Source: Caballeronia sp. SEWSISQ10-4 2 (GTDB taxonomy: Bacteria > Pseudomonadota > Gammaproteobacteria > Burkholderiales > Burkholderiaceae). Taken from it: a stretch of DNA of 64,000 nucleotides. Location: positions 57,029 to 121,028 of the forward strand of contig NZ_JALPRJ010000023.1 in NCBI RefSeq assembly GCF_030464885.1, written 5' to 3'. Of the stretch, positions 54,142-63,528 are shown in pieces (the first letter of the stretch is position 1; the number at the start of each line of letters is the position of its first letter). Below the pieces are notes generated by a model. It had not been told where the DNA came from and ran no database searches. It saw only the letters and a program-made list of their open reading frames with translations. Position numbers and translations under genes: made by a program.

Positions 54142-54747
54142 ATGAAACTGTTACACGTAGATTCCAGCATCCTCGGCGAAGGCTCCGTCAGCCGTGATCT
54201 GTCAGCGGATGTCGTCGCGACCTTCCGGGGCCGCCATCCCGACCTTGCGCTCACTCGTCTCGACCTTGCCGCCACACCGATCGGCCATCTGATGGCTGCA
54301 CACCTCGCGGCCGCGCAAGGCGCTCCGGTCGACAATGCATTGAAGGCCGACGTCGCCATGGGCCAGGTCGCGCTTGAGGAGTTCCTGGCAGCCGGCATCG
54401 TGGTCATCGGTGCGCCGATGTACAACCTTGGCGTGCCCTCTCAACTGAAGGCCTGGATCGACCGTATCTCCGTCGCCGGGAGGACATTCCGCTACGGGGA
54501 GCACGGCCCGGTCGGACTGTGCGGCGGCAAGAAGCTGGTCATTGCCTCGTCGCGCGGCGGCGTTTATAGCGAAGGCTCGCCGGCCGCCGTCTTCGATCAT
54601 CAGGAAACCTATCTGAAGGCGGCCTTCGGCCTTCTGGGCATTACGGATATCACCTTCATTCGCGCGGAAGGTGTGGCGATGGGTCCGGAGGCGCGCAGCG
54701 AGGCCATCGCCTCGGCTAAGCAAGAGACCGCCGCGCTCGCTGCGTGA
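54142..54747 (+). CDS. azoR: FMN-dependent NADH-azoreductase
   Basis: A 201-residue flavodoxin-like quinone/azo reductase: [69 protein letters not shown] and [46 protein letters not shown]. It reduces quinones or azo compounds by two electrons using NADH. It lies 22 bp after yceI, in the same operon. Confidence 0.9.
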   Translation: MKLLHVDSSILGEGSVSRDLSADVVATFRGRHPDLALTRLDLAATPIGHLMAAHLAAAQGAPVDNALKADVAMGQVALEEFLAAGIVVIGAPMYNLGVPSQLKAWIDRISVAGRTFRYGEHGPVGLCGGKKLVIASSRGGVYSEGSPAAVFDHQETYLKAAFGLLGITDITFIRAEGVAMGPEARSEAIASAKQETAALAA

Positions 54748-54784
54748 GGTAGCACCGCCCTAACCAAATACTCCTTGGAGAACA

Positions 54785-55693
54785 ATGATGTCGAACACCC
54801 AGAAGCTCATCGCCGTCGTGGGTGCAACCGGCCAGCAAGGCGGCGCCGTTGTGCGCGCGCTGCAGGCGAGCGGTCAATTCAAAGTGCGCGCGTTGACGCG
54901 CAATCCGGCCAGGCACCCGAAGCTGGGTGACGAAGTCGTTCTGGCGGATTTCAATCGTCCGGAAACGCTTAAAGCCGCATTTGCCGGAGCACACGGAGTT
55001 TTCCTAGTGACCAATTCCTGGGAAGCACAAGCAGACGAGCCCAAGCAGGCGCTCGCGGCTGTCAACGCGGCGAAAGACGCCGGCGTACAGCACTTCATCT
55101 GGTCGACGCTTCCCAATGTGGAGGCGATCAGCGGCGGCACGATCAATGTCCCGCATTTCACGGCGAAGGCGAAAGTCGAACCCATCGTGAGCGAAGCCGG
55201 ATTTGCGTACCACACGTTCGTGATCGCGCCGTTCTATTACCAAAACCTGATCGGCCTCATGGCTCCGCAGAAACAAGCGGATGGCACCGCGGGTTGGGCG
55301 CTGCCGCTTGATCCGGAGCGGCGCGTCATCCATATGGGCGACATCACCGAACTCGGTCGCCTCGTGGTCGGCGCGTTCGCGCAGCCGGAACTCGCGGGGC
55401 GCGGCGAACATTTGGCGCTGGTCGGCGATTTCCTGAGCTTCAACGAGATCATCGCCACCCTGAATCAACAAGGAAACACGCTCTCGTTCAAGCAAGTCCC
55501 GCGCGAGGTATTTGCCGGCTGGTTTCCGCACGCCGACGGTATCGCGGCGATGCTCGCCTACTTCGAAGCGCACACGTATCTCGGCTCGGATTCGCGCGGC
55601 GCGATCACACTCGCCAACAAAGTCGCCGGCCAGCAGCCGACGAAGTTTGCCGCATGGGCAAAAGCGAACTTCGCGATCCCGGCAGCCACGTGA
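54785..55693 (+). CDS. NmrA-family NAD(P)-binding protein
   Basis: A 302-residue atypical SDR: KLIAVVGATGQQGGAVVRAL cofactor motif, FKVRALTRNP, LADFNRPETLKAAFAGAHGVFLVTNSW and QHFIWSTLPNVEAISGG. NmrA/QOR2-like proteins sense or use NADP(H), often with quinone reduction. It follows azoR by 38 bp. GGAG lies before the ATG; a second ATG three bases on is equally possible. Confidence 0.87.
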   Translation: MMSNTQKLIAVVGATGQQGGAVVRALQASGQFKVRALTRNPARHPKLGDEVVLADFNRPETLKAAFAGAHGVFLVTNSWEAQADEPKQALAAVNAAKDAGVQHFIWSTLPNVEAISGGTINVPHFTAKAKVEPIVSEAGFAYHTFVIAPFYYQNLIGLMAPQKQADGTAGWALPLDPERRVIHMGDITELGRLVVGAFAQPELAGRGEHLALVGDFLSFNEIIATLNQQGNTLSFKQVPREVFAGWFPHADGIAAMLAYFEAHTYLGSDSRGAITLANKVAGQQPTKFAAWAKANFAIPAAT

Positions 55694-55856
55694 AAACACA
55701 CCTCTCCAAACGAGAAGGCGTCCTTGACGCGCACGAAGAACGGGCGAGTCCCCACCGCCGTAGACGAGTCCAAACAGGGCCATCAACCCGTCACACGTTT
55801 GCCGGCTCCAGAGATCCACAATCAAACCTCTGGCCGCCGATCAGACTGCAGCTTGA

Positions 55857-57074
55857 TCAGAACCGGTGAACGATGCCAACCCCTGCGGCAAACTGCTTGC
55901 CTGACGAAGATGGGCTGCTCTGGAAGCCATCGCCAAGCGTTGCAGTCGCGTTGATGATGCTTCCTGATCCCGTCGTGCCCAGCGTCTTGCCGTGCGCTAC
56001 CTGGAACGCCTGCAGCGCATACAGCGTCGTACGCTTCGAAAGGTTGTAGGCCTCGGACAGATTGAACTGGTGATACTGAGCCGCGCTGTCGATGTGGTTC
56101 GCCTTCGTGGCGCGCGTATAACTGTAGCCCGTGGCAAGATCGATTGCGGGTGCAGCGCGATAGTGAAGCACGGTGCCAAAGGTATTGAAGACCGCTTCGT
56201 CAGTGAACTTCGAGTTGATACCCGGTATGTACTGGACGTTTGAATACGTCACCGAGATATCGAGCGCCTGGGTGAACGCATAACCTCCCGTGACTGCCAC
56301 GCGCTGCTGAGCCGCCGCGGTCTGATAACCGTTGGTGAGGGCCGACACGCCCGATTGCCCGCCTGAATTGGTCGTCGAGTCCGTTCCCCAGGCGCCGCCG
56401 CCCGGTGTCGAATTGTTGATGCGCTGCAGGCCGGCCGCAATGCCGAATGGACCGTTGATGTATTGCAACGCCACGCTCCAGGTGGAGCCCGCATTGAGGC
56501 TGCCTGCAACGCCGCCCACGGAATACGAGCCGCTCATGGTGACCCCATAGAATTTCGGCGACGTATAGACGAGCGAGTTGTTTTCGCGGAAGTCGGTATC
56601 CAGCGAGTCGATATCGCCGGGGTGTGCACCGAAGTAGCCGGTGAGCCAGGTGGTCGGGCTATACGGCGACAGCAGCGAATAGTAGGACGTGTACTGGCGG
56701 CCGGCCGTGAACGTACCGTAGGTCGGGTTCGTAACACCAACGTACGCCTGACGGCCGAATTCCGCGTTCGTATATTGCTGTGCTCCGGTGTCGAGATTAA
56801 AGCCCGATTCCAACTGGAAGATTGCCTTGGTTCCGCCGCCGAGATCTTCCGCACCCTTCAAGCCGAAGCGGCTTCCGGCCCAGATCCCTGACGCGAGTTT
56901 CGTCACCGAGTGACCGCCGCTGGTTGAGCCGAGCGATGCCTGGTTGTTCGCATACACCAAACCGGTATCCACGATCCCGTACAGCGTCACGCTGCTCTGT
57001 GCGAACGCGGAACTTGCGATACAAGAAGCGCTGGCGACGATTAGCATTCCGATATATTGACTGCGTTTTTTCAT
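55857..57074 (-). CDS. Gram-negative porin (OmpC-like, Burkholderia type)
   Basis: A 405-residue porin: signal peptide ending ASSAFAQ, SSVTLYGIVDTGLVYANNQ, GSRFGLKGAEDLGGGTKAIFQLESGFNLDTG and a terminal GIVHRF with C-terminal Phe. It is downstream of the DHDPS-family gene on the same strand (51 bp gap) and probably imports the substrate of the LacI-controlled operon. AGGAG precedes the ATG on the minus strand. Confidence 0.92.
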   Translation of the reverse strand: MKKRSQYIGMLIVASASCIASSAFAQSSVTLYGIVDTGLVYANNQASLGSTSGGHSVTKLASGIWAGSRFGLKGAEDLGGGTKAIFQLESGFNLDTGAQQYTNAEFGRQAYVGVTNPTYGTFTAGRQYTSYYSLLSPYSPTTWLTGYFGAHPGDIDSLDTDFRENNSLVYTSPKFYGVTMSGSYSVGGVAGSLNAGSTWSVALQYINGPFGIAAGLQRINNSTPGGGAWGTDSTTNSGGQSGVSALTNGYQTAAAQQRVAVTGGYAFTQALDISVTYSNVQYIPGINSKFTDEAVFNTFGTVLHYRAAPAIDLATGYSYTRATKANHIDSAAQYHQFNLSEAYNLSKRTTLYALQAFQVAHGKTLGTTGSGSIINATATLGDGFQSSPSSSGKQFAAGVGIVHRF

Positions 57075-57125
57075 TCGACTTCTCCTGTTACTCTTTTTTA
57101 TAAAAACGTCTTCAAGTGCAACGCA

Positions 57126-58073
57126 CTACAGCGCTGCAATCCGCGCGCGGAAATGCTCGGTGCCGGCAACGATCTTGTCGAGAACCGCATCCAGCGCCCA
57201 GAACCGCTCGCGAACGTCGTAGTCGATCACGCGGCAGCGGATTGAGCCGAAGGTGCCAATGCGCTGGTGGTAAATCTTCGCAAGTGCCGGATACCCCAAC
57301 GCTTCCGACACGGCCGCGACCACAAGAAACGTCGACAATTCCTCGGCCAGCGCCGGGTGGGCGTCGCTTTTGGTACGCAACCACTGATAAAGATCGGGGT
57401 GGAAGTTGGTGAAGACGCCATTGAAGCCGGCCGAGCCTGCTTTCATTGCGTCCCATGCAATCGCTGCATTGGCGTTCAGGATCTTCAGCGGCGATCCCTT
57501 GGCGAGCGCGACGCGCCGCTTGACGGTATCGAGATCGCAACTCACGTCTTTCAGCATCATGAAGCGGCCGGTGTCGATGCAGGCCTTCAGTTCTTCATCG
57601 GATAACAAGCGGCGATACGGCGCGGGACATTCGTAGAAGCCGAGCGGTACGTCGGAGGGCAGGCGTTTGAGCAAGCGCTCCAGATTGGCGAGAAAGGTCG
57701 CTGTGCCTTCACGCTTAGGGTCGAGCCGGTTCGTCACCAGCACCACGCCCTGCGCGCCTGACGCAGCAGCGGCGCTGAGTTCTTCGACCTGGGCATCGGG
57801 GTCGTCGCTGATATGGCCGGACACGACGACCGGAACGCGGCCCGCGACCTTATCGACGACAAAACGTGCCACCGCAGCCCGCTCGGCGAGACTCAGGAAT
57901 TGCATCTCACTCGATTGAGCGACCGCGAACAGCGCGTCCGAGCCATGGGCCAGATACCACTCGATCAGGCGTTCGAGCCCGGCGTAATCGATCGCGCCGG
58001 CCTCGTCGAACGGTGTCAGCATGACCGGGACAATACCTTCTATCGAAGTGGCAGGATTTAATACGGTATCCAT
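57126..58073 (-). CDS. Dihydrodipicolinate synthase-family aldolase/dehydratase
   Basis: A 315-residue DapA-like (beta/alpha)8 enzyme: GIVPVMLTPFDEAGAIDYAGLERLIEWYLAHGSDALFAVAQSSEM, the catalytic Tyr in LGFYECPAPY and the Schiff-base Lys in MLKDVSCDL. It is the NAL/KDG-aldolase branch rather than lysine biosynthesis, judging by context with FAH-family and AroE-like enzymes. It should cleave or dehydrate a 2-oxo-3-deoxy acid. Confidence 0.85.
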   Translation of the reverse strand: MDTVLNPATSIEGIVPVMLTPFDEAGAIDYAGLERLIEWYLAHGSDALFAVAQSSEMQFLSLAERAAVARFVVDKVAGRVPVVVSGHISDDPDAQVEELSAAAASGAQGVVLVTNRLDPKREGTATFLANLERLLKRLPSDVPLGFYECPAPYRRLLSDEELKACIDTGRFMMLKDVSCDLDTVKRRVALAKGSPLKILNANAAIAWDAMKAGSAGFNGVFTNFHPDLYQWLRTKSDAHPALAEELSTFLVVAAVSEALGYPALAKIYHQRIGTFGSIRCRVIDYDVRERFWALDAVLDKIVAGTEHFRARIAAL

Positions 58074-58129
58074 ATTTTCTCTCTATTGTCAGAATCAAAC
58101 CTGGTTGCGCAATGGCTTGCGCGTTTATC

Positions 58130-59458
58130 TCAGGCGGGTAGATGCAGCGCCGCGGTCTCGGGCTCACGCTCGGGAATCGGTTTGCGGACCAGAACAAGGT
58201 ATGCCATTGCACCAACGAGTGCGATGCCGGCCCCGGTCAGCAAAGCAGGCACGAACGACGAAGCCTGGGCAATGTACCCGGTCGCGACCGGTGCCAGCGC
58301 TCCGCCAAGAAAACCGCCAAAGTTCTGGATCGCACCGAGCGAACCAATGCGGCTGGGCGGCGCTGCCGCGGTGGCGAGCGACCACGAACAGGCGGAAGCA
58401 GCGTTTGCCAGAAAGATCACGACCGAGATGCAGACGAGGGCGATCGTATTGCTCTCGACCAGCGCGGCCGGAATGGTGAATGCGACCATACCGAGCATCG
58501 TGATCACAACCGCGTTGCGGCGGCCCACCACCGCTGAACGGCTGCGCCGGGTAATCAGGTCGGACAGCCATCCAGCGAGCAGGGCGCCGATAAAACCGCA
58601 GAAGAACGGTACAGCCGCTGCAATACCGCTGCGCTCGAGGCTCATGTGCCGCGCGGTCCTCAGGTAACCCGGCAGCCACGTCAGATAGACCCAGTTGAGA
58701 TACACCGAACCGAAGAAGCCGATCAACATGCCCCATGTGGTGCCATAGGAGAAGAGTGCGCGCCAGTCGGCGAACGTGAGTTTTCCAGCGACTTTGTTCG
58801 CCGAGTCCTGATCCGCGTCCGCATCGAGGTACTGACGCTCGACATCCGTCATCTGCGACCTGACAGGATCGCGATAGATCATGAGCCAGACGATAGAGAC
58901 AAGGAATCCCGCCGCGCCCGTCACGATGAACGCCCAGTGCCAGCTCGTCGATGCGATCAGAATGGACAGGCACAGCGGCGCGAGCGCAATACCCAGCGGC
59001 GACGCTGAATTGAAGATGCCCGTGGGCGTGCCACGCGATCGCAACGGAAACCAGTTGCTGACAACCCGCGCCGCTGATGGAAACTGCGGCGCCTCGCCGA
59101 TGCCGAGCACAATGCGCGTGACGACGAAATAACCGAACGTGGCGGCAAGTCCACCCGCTGCCTGCGCGAGCGACCAGACGATCAAGCCGATGCCCAGCAG
59201 CCAGCGCGGTCCTATGCGGTCGACCAGTGCGCCGACCGGCAGCTGACACAGCGCGTAGCTCCACGAAAACGCCGAGAGCAAAATGCCCATCTGACCGAGC
59301 GACAACCCAAGGTCGGCGCGAATGGATTCGTTCGCGACAGCCAGGGTGCCGCGATCAAGATAGTTGATGATGCCGCTGATCATCAGCAGCGACAGCGCCA
59401 CGGTCTGGCTGCGCCGTATGCGAGGCGGAGTGGATTGACCTGCCGGACTCTCGTTCAT
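58130..59458 (-). CDS. MFS transporter, anion:cation symporter (ACS) type
   Basis: A 442-residue twelve-segment permease with features of the ACS family of sugar-acid/carboxylate transporters: ALSLLMISGIINYLDRGTLAVANESIRADLGLSLGQMGILLSAFSWSYALCQLPVGALVDRIGPRWLLGIG at the N-terminus and GEAPQFPSAARVVSNWFPLRSRGTPTGIFNSASPLG in TM4-5. The NYxDRxxLAVA motif is typical. It imports the organic acid catabolised by this operon, perhaps a hexuronate- or quinate-like compound. Confidence 0.88.
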   Translation of the reverse strand: MNESPAGQSTPPRIRRSQTVALSLLMISGIINYLDRGTLAVANESIRADLGLSLGQMGILLSAFSWSYALCQLPVGALVDRIGPRWLLGIGLIVWSLAQAAGGLAATFGYFVVTRIVLGIGEAPQFPSAARVVSNWFPLRSRGTPTGIFNSASPLGIALAPLCLSILIASTSWHWAFIVTGAAGFLVSIVWLMIYRDPVRSQMTDVERQYLDADADQDSANKVAGKLTFADWRALFSYGTTWGMLIGFFGSVYLNWVYLTWLPGYLRTARHMSLERSGIAAAVPFFCGFIGALLAGWLSDLITRRSRSAVVGRRNAVVITMLGMVAFTIPAALVESNTIALVCISVVIFLANAASACSWSLATAAAPPSRIGSLGAIQNFGGFLGGALAPVATGYIAQASSFVPALLTGAGIALVGAMAYLVLVRKPIPEREPETAALHLPA

Positions 59459-59550
59459 GCTGCGTCTCCGTTATATATGTTGTGAAATTTGAAAAGGCTG
59501 CCAGCCCAACGCCGGCGCAGAAACCGGGCGCGTGGGCGTGTGCCGTTTAT

Positions 59551-60408
59551 CTACTTCTGCGTTGCAGCCCAGTTCACCACTTTCTGTTCCTGCATACCGA
59601 GCCCCTCTATACCAAGCTTCATCGTGTCGCCAGCCTTGAGATAGACCTCGGGATGCATGCCAAGACCCACACCCGGCGGCGTGCCGGTTGTAATTACATC
59701 GCCGGGCTGAAGCGCCACGAACTGGCTGATATACGACACGAGTTTCTTGATGGGAAAAATCATGTCATTCGTGGAGGAATCCTGAACTCTCTTCCCATTT
59801 AACTCCAGCCACAACTTCAGTTCCTGGACGTCCGCGATTTCGTCTTTCGTCACGAGCCAAGGACCCAGCGGCCCGAAGGTCGGGAACATCTTGCCCTTTA
59901 CCCATTGTCCGCCGTGTTCGAGCTGCGATTCCCGTTCCGACACGTCGTTGCATATGCAATATCCGGCCACATAATCAAGCGCGGATTCTTCGCTGACATA
60001 CAGCGCGTCCCGCCCGATAACGATCGCAAGCTCAACTTCCCAATCGCTTTTAACGGAGCCCACGGGCAGCGTGACCGGGTCGAACGGCCCGGAGATGCAG
60101 GACGGCGCCTTGTTGAATAGAATCGGCTCGCTCGGGATGGGTGCGTTCGTTTCGATCGCGTGTTGGACGTAGTTGAGGCCAACCGCGATGAAATTTCCCG
60201 GCCGCCGGATGCACGCACCAATGCGCGGCGATCCTTGCACGATCGACAATCGACTGACGTCGAGCGCTGCCACCTTGCGAAGACCATCGCCCGCAAAAAA
60301 ATCCGGGTCGATGTCTTTCACGACTTCGGACAGGTCACGGATCTGTCCTTTATCGTCCATCAAGCCGGGTTTTTCCGAGCCCTGCGGGCCATAGCGCAGT
60401 AATTTCAT
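59551..60408 (-). CDS. Fumarylacetoacetate hydrolase-family protein
   Basis: A 285-residue FAH-fold enzyme: NFIAVGLNYVQHAIETNAPIPSEPILFNKAPSC, metal-binding Glu/Asp in KSDWEVELAIVIGR, VAGYCICNDVSERESQLE and the C-terminal GDVITTGTPPGVGLGM. These enzymes cleave C-C bonds of acylpyruvates such as 2,4-diketo-3-deoxy acids. It sits between AroE-like and MFS genes in the operon. The exact substrate is not evident. Confidence 0.87.
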   Translation of the reverse strand: MKLLRYGPQGSEKPGLMDDKGQIRDLSEVVKDIDPDFFAGDGLRKVAALDVSRLSIVQGSPRIGACIRRPGNFIAVGLNYVQHAIETNAPIPSEPILFNKAPSCISGPFDPVTLPVGSVKSDWEVELAIVIGRDALYVSEESALDYVAGYCICNDVSERESQLEHGGQWVKGKMFPTFGPLGPWLVTKDEIADVQELKLWLELNGKRVQDSSTNDMIFPIKKLVSYISQFVALQPGDVITTGTPPGVGLGMHPEVYLKAGDTMKLGIEGLGMQEQKVVNWAATQK

Positions 60409-60482
60409 CGTTACTCCAGTTGCGATTGAATGAACAGGTACGCAGCAATTGAAAGTCGCGCGTACTGGTACCGATCTTCGAC

Positions 60483-61304
60483 TTATAAGAAATCGCGGGT
60501 CTGAAAGAAGTCCACAATCTTGCTGATTTGTCCGCGCATCATTTCCCGGCCTTGAATGAACGTGCAGCCGCTATCCCTGGCTAGCGACAAGAGCCGCGTC
60601 ATTTCCGGCTTGACGATGGCATCGAATACGATCAGATCGCGGGGCAGCGTTTCCGCACGAATGGGCATGCGCGTGTCGTCCAGCATCCCGACCGGAGAAG
60701 CGTTGATCAGCACGTCGATGCCATCAACGACCGGCTCGCCGGTCTCGACCTGAGTCGATGGACTGCAGCGCCGCACCTTCTCCGCTACATCCCCGGCGCG
60801 TTGTGCATTGGGGTCGAAGATCCTGATGCTTGCAGGACTTTCGCGTCCCACCGCAACGGCTATCGCACTGCCTGCACCGCCAACGCCGATCATCATCACC
60901 CGCTTGCCCGCGAAACTCACGTCTCTGCGACGGAAGGCTTCCACGCAGCCGAGGCCGTCGAAGATATCGCCGAGCCATTGACCGTTGTCCGTGCGCACGA
61001 GCGCATTGACCGCGCCGACGAAGCTTGCCTGCGGACCGAGCTGGCTCGCAAATCTGCGCGCCTCGCCTTTGAAGGGAATCGTAAATACGAACCCGTCGAA
61101 ATTCTGCAGCTTCAGAAGTTCGGGCATGACCCGGTCGAAGTCGGCGGGGAGAACGTGCACCGGCACCATCAGGGAATTGAGGTCGCGCGACACCAATTCC
61201 GCCGTGATCATTTCCGGCGAGCGCACTTGCTCGATCGGATGTCCGACTATTCCGAAGATGCGTGTTTTCCCGTTGACGTAATCGACTTCCCAGCTATTTG
61301 TCAC
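60483..61304 (-). CDS. Shikimate dehydrogenase-like (AroE-type) oxidoreductase
   Basis: A 273-residue AroE-fold protein: RIFGIVGHPIEQVRSPEM with the substrate-side Ser, the catalytic Lys in VFTIPFKGEARRF (AroE has T-I-P-H-K), the Asp in GDIFDGLGC where biosynthetic AroE has NTDG, and the cofactor loop MMIGVGGAGSAIAVAVG followed by IFDPN. The altered motifs and the catabolic context suggest a quinate/shikimate-type or other hydroxy-acid dehydrogenase rather than aromatic biosynthesis. It is first in the operon and divergent from the LacI-type gene. Confidence 0.82.
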   Translation of the reverse strand: MTNSWEVDYVNGKTRIFGIVGHPIEQVRSPEMITAELVSRDLNSLMVPVHVLPADFDRVMPELLKLQNFDGFVFTIPFKGEARRFASQLGPQASFVGAVNALVRTDNGQWLGDIFDGLGCVEAFRRRDVSFAGKRVMMIGVGGAGSAIAVAVGRESPASIRIFDPNAQRAGDVAEKVRRCSPSTQVETGEPVVDGIDVLINASPVGMLDDTRMPIRAETLPRDLIVFDAIVKPEMTRLLSLARDSGCTFIQGREMMRGQISKIVDFFQTRDFL

Positions 61305-61382
61305 GACCCATCCTTATTGCGTGTCTTGGCAATCAACGACTCTGAAAACCGGCTGCGTCAAGACCTCCCGGCCCGTGTATAA

Positions 61383-61399
61383 ATGTAACCGCTATGCAT
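61383..61399. promoter_or_regulatory. LacI-type operator, site A
   Basis: ATGTAACCGCTATGCAT, close to the LacI/GalR-family operator pattern with a central CG. It lies about 80 bp upstream of the AroE-like start, over its probable promoter. Confidence 0.6.
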
Positions 61400-61505
61400 T
61401 TCAAACACTAGATTGGCTTTAGGATTTAATGACGCTGCGTGCTAGTCTACTATGTGAGGCGTGCATGATTCCGAATCCATCGCAAGTCATCGTCGTTCGT
61501 TGTTT

Positions 61506-61521
61506 TGCATAGCGCTTACAT
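61506..61521. promoter_or_regulatory. LacI-type operator, site B (inverted relative to A)
   Basis: On the minus strand it reads ATGTAAGCGCTATGCA, identical to site A except for one base next to the central CG. Its centre is about 120 bp from site A, roughly eleven helical turns, which would permit DNA looping. Confidence 0.6.
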
Positions 61522-61587
61522 CGTAGAATAATTTCGGCCATACCGTCAAATTGCTATTGCACCTTTAAGGGCAAACACTTACCTTCA

Positions 61588-61602
61588 GCACACCGCTTAC
61601 AT
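61588..61602. promoter_or_regulatory. LacI-type operator, site C (weaker)
   Basis: On the minus strand it reads ATGTAAGCGGTGTGC; the left half equals site B and the right half is degenerate. It lies 16 bp before the LacI-type start codon, suggesting autoregulation. Confidence 0.4.
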
Positions 61603-61617
61603 CGCTCCAATTTCTTC

Positions 61618-62754
61618 ATGCAAGATTCGAAAGATGCCGAAACCGCCCGCGCGAACGCCGACGCAGCAGGGACTCAGGCCGCGCCCATGACGGCACAAAT
61701 GCCCCGTTCGCTTACTGCTTCCGGCGATGAGCCCGTGCTGGCTGACGTCGCGCGGGTAGCCGGCGTGTCCACGGCGACGGTCTCGCGCTACCTGAACGAC
61801 CCCGAGAAGGTGACCGAGAAAACCCGCGCCCGTGTCCGGGCCGCGATTGCGCAACTCGATTGGGTCCCGAACGCCGCCGCTCGTTCGCTGGTGTCGCGGC
61901 GTTCCTATACCGTCGGTGCGATTGTCCCGACGCTCGAGCACGAGAAATTCCACCAGCAGTTGCAGGCCTTTCAGGGGCGTCTTGGCGCTGAAGGGCTGGC
62001 CGTCTTCGTTGCCTGCTCCTCATATGATCCCGAGGAGGGTTATCGGCTGGCGCGCGGCATGGTGGGGCGCGGCGTGGATGCGATCGCGCTGCTCGGAGAC
62101 AATTACCCCGACGCTCTTTTCGACCTGCTGCGGGCGAAGGACATCCCGTACGTCGTGACCTTCGGCAAGCGGGCGGACAGCGACCACCCGTGCGCGGGAT
62201 TCGACCATGCGCGCGCTTACGAGGTCATCACGCGGCGGCTGCTGGAACTTGGCCATACACGCTTCGGCGTGATCTTCCAGTCGACGAAACTCAACAATCG
62301 CGTAGCAGCCCGCTTAGGCGCCATTCATGCCACGCTCGCAGAAAATGGCCTTGCGCTGAGACCGGCTCACGTCGCGCTGATGGACAACAACTCCAACGTC
62401 GGACGCATACCGTTCGCGCGCAAAAGCTTCCGGCAGATCATGAGTCACGCTCCCGCGCCGACGGCGATTATTTGCGGGAACGACATCCTCGCGATCGGGG
62501 CATTGCTGGAGGCTGAGGCGATGGGTATTGACGTGCCGGGCACGCTGTCAATTTGCGGCTTTGATGACATCGAGATTGCCGCGCACTCGCGGCCTTCGTT
62601 GACCACGGTGCGGGTGCCCGATCGCGAGATGGGGGAGTTGGCCGCGCAATATCTCATCGATCGGCTGGCGGGCCGGGATTGCGAGCCCCCGGCGATGCTC
62701 GACGTTTTGCTGGTGGAGCGTGAATCGACGGGCAAAGCGCCGGGCATCGCGTAA
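61618..62754 (+). CDS. LacI-family transcriptional regulator
   Basis: A 378-residue regulator with an unusual 40-residue Ala-rich N-terminal extension. Next is the LacI helix-turn-helix and hinge VLADVARVAGVSTATVSRYLNDPEKVTEKTRARVRAAIAQLDWVPNAAARSL, then a periplasmic-binding-like effector domain (GAIVPTLEHEKFHQQLQAFQ, AIICGNDILAIGALLEAEAMGIDVPGTLSICGFDDIEIAAH). It is divergent from the AroE-FAH-MFS-DHDPS-porin operon and most likely represses it. A later Met (residue 24 or 28) could be the true start. Confidence 0.88.
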   Translation: MQDSKDAETARANADAAGTQAAPMTAQMPRSLTASGDEPVLADVARVAGVSTATVSRYLNDPEKVTEKTRARVRAAIAQLDWVPNAAARSLVSRRSYTVGAIVPTLEHEKFHQQLQAFQGRLGAEGLAVFVACSSYDPEEGYRLARGMVGRGVDAIALLGDNYPDALFDLLRAKDIPYVVTFGKRADSDHPCAGFDHARAYEVITRRLLELGHTRFGVIFQSTKLNNRVAARLGAIHATLAENGLALRPAHVALMDNNSNVGRIPFARKSFRQIMSHAPAPTAIICGNDILAIGALLEAEAMGIDVPGTLSICGFDDIEIAAHSRPSLTTVRVPDREMGELAAQYLIDRLAGRDCEPPAMLDVLLVERESTGKAPGIA

Positions 62755-62777
62755 TTCGCGGGCGTTCGCACTCGGTT

Positions 62778-62818
62778 GGGGGGGCGGTGCTAGGGCGGTG
62801 GTCGGGGGTGGTGCTGGG
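62778..62818 (+). other. G-rich tract with four G-runs
   Basis: G7, G3, G5 and G3 runs separated by 7-8 bases. The spacing is long for a stable G-quadruplex, but a two- or three-layer structure is possible. It lies between the LacI gene and the insertion element. Confidence 0.3.
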
Positions 62819-62992
62819 TTGGTGCTTTCGGCCTTAGTGGTCTGCGTGAGTTAGCTGATTTTTTTATCACTATTAGCCACTGTGCGTGGCGGCACTTCAT
62901 TTCTTTTTCCAACGCCCCCCATGTCAGGCTAGTTGTCGCGTCACCGGATTTTACTTTTAATGCAAAACTGGGGGGCGGCAAGCGAATGAAAG

Positions 62993-63502
62993 ATGAAGCG
63001 TTACAGCGCGGAATTCAAAGAGTGGGCGATGCGTCAAATGATGCCGCCCTTAAACCGGGCCGTCATTGAGATGTCCGGTGCCACCGGCGTGACGACGGTG
63101 ACGCTGCACACTTGGCGGCGCCACGCGCGAAGCCTACGTAACTCAGGGAAATACATGCCGGGCAATGGCAAGACGAGCGATCAGTGGTCAAGCGCCGAGA
63201 AGTTCAGGGTGGTGCTGGAGACTGCGTTGTTAAGCGAGACTGAGATCGCCTATTACGGCCGTGCGAATGGCATTTATCCCGAACAGATCCGTGAATGGCG
63301 CGGCGTCTGCGAGCGGGCCAACGTGGCGCTCGTGCCGAAACTGAGTGCGGCCGAACGCACCCAGGCCAAGCTTGCAGCCAAGCGTATCGGTGAACTGGAG
63401 TGTCAGCTCAAGCGCACCGAAGCGGCCCGAGCGGAGGCCGCAGCGTTGGTGACGATGTTAAAAAAAGCCGATGCGATCTGGGGCAAAAAAGAGGGCGACT
63501 GA
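62993..63502 (+). CDS. IS3-type transposase OrfA
   Basis: A 169-residue protein: KRYSAEFKEWAMRQM with an N-terminal helix-turn-helix, VTTVTLHTWRRHARSLRN, a second DNA-binding-like segment EKFRVVLETALLSETEIAYYGRANGIYPEQIREWR, and a C-terminal helical/leucine-zipper-like region (ERTQAKLAAKRIGELECQLKRTEAARAEAAAL). It has two helix-turn-helix-like parts, longer than the usual ~100-residue OrfA. It ends in a run of A residues (63485-63490), a likely -1 frameshift site leading to OrfB. Confidence 0.8.
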   Translation: MKRYSAEFKEWAMRQMMPPLNRAVIEMSGATGVTTVTLHTWRRHARSLRNSGKYMPGNGKTSDQWSSAEKFRVVLETALLSETEIAYYGRANGIYPEQIREWRGVCERANVALVPKLSAAERTQAKLAAKRIGELECQLKRTEAARAEAAALVTMLKKADAIWGKKEGD

Positions 63503-63528
63503 TCAGCACCCCGGATCGCAGTGAAACC

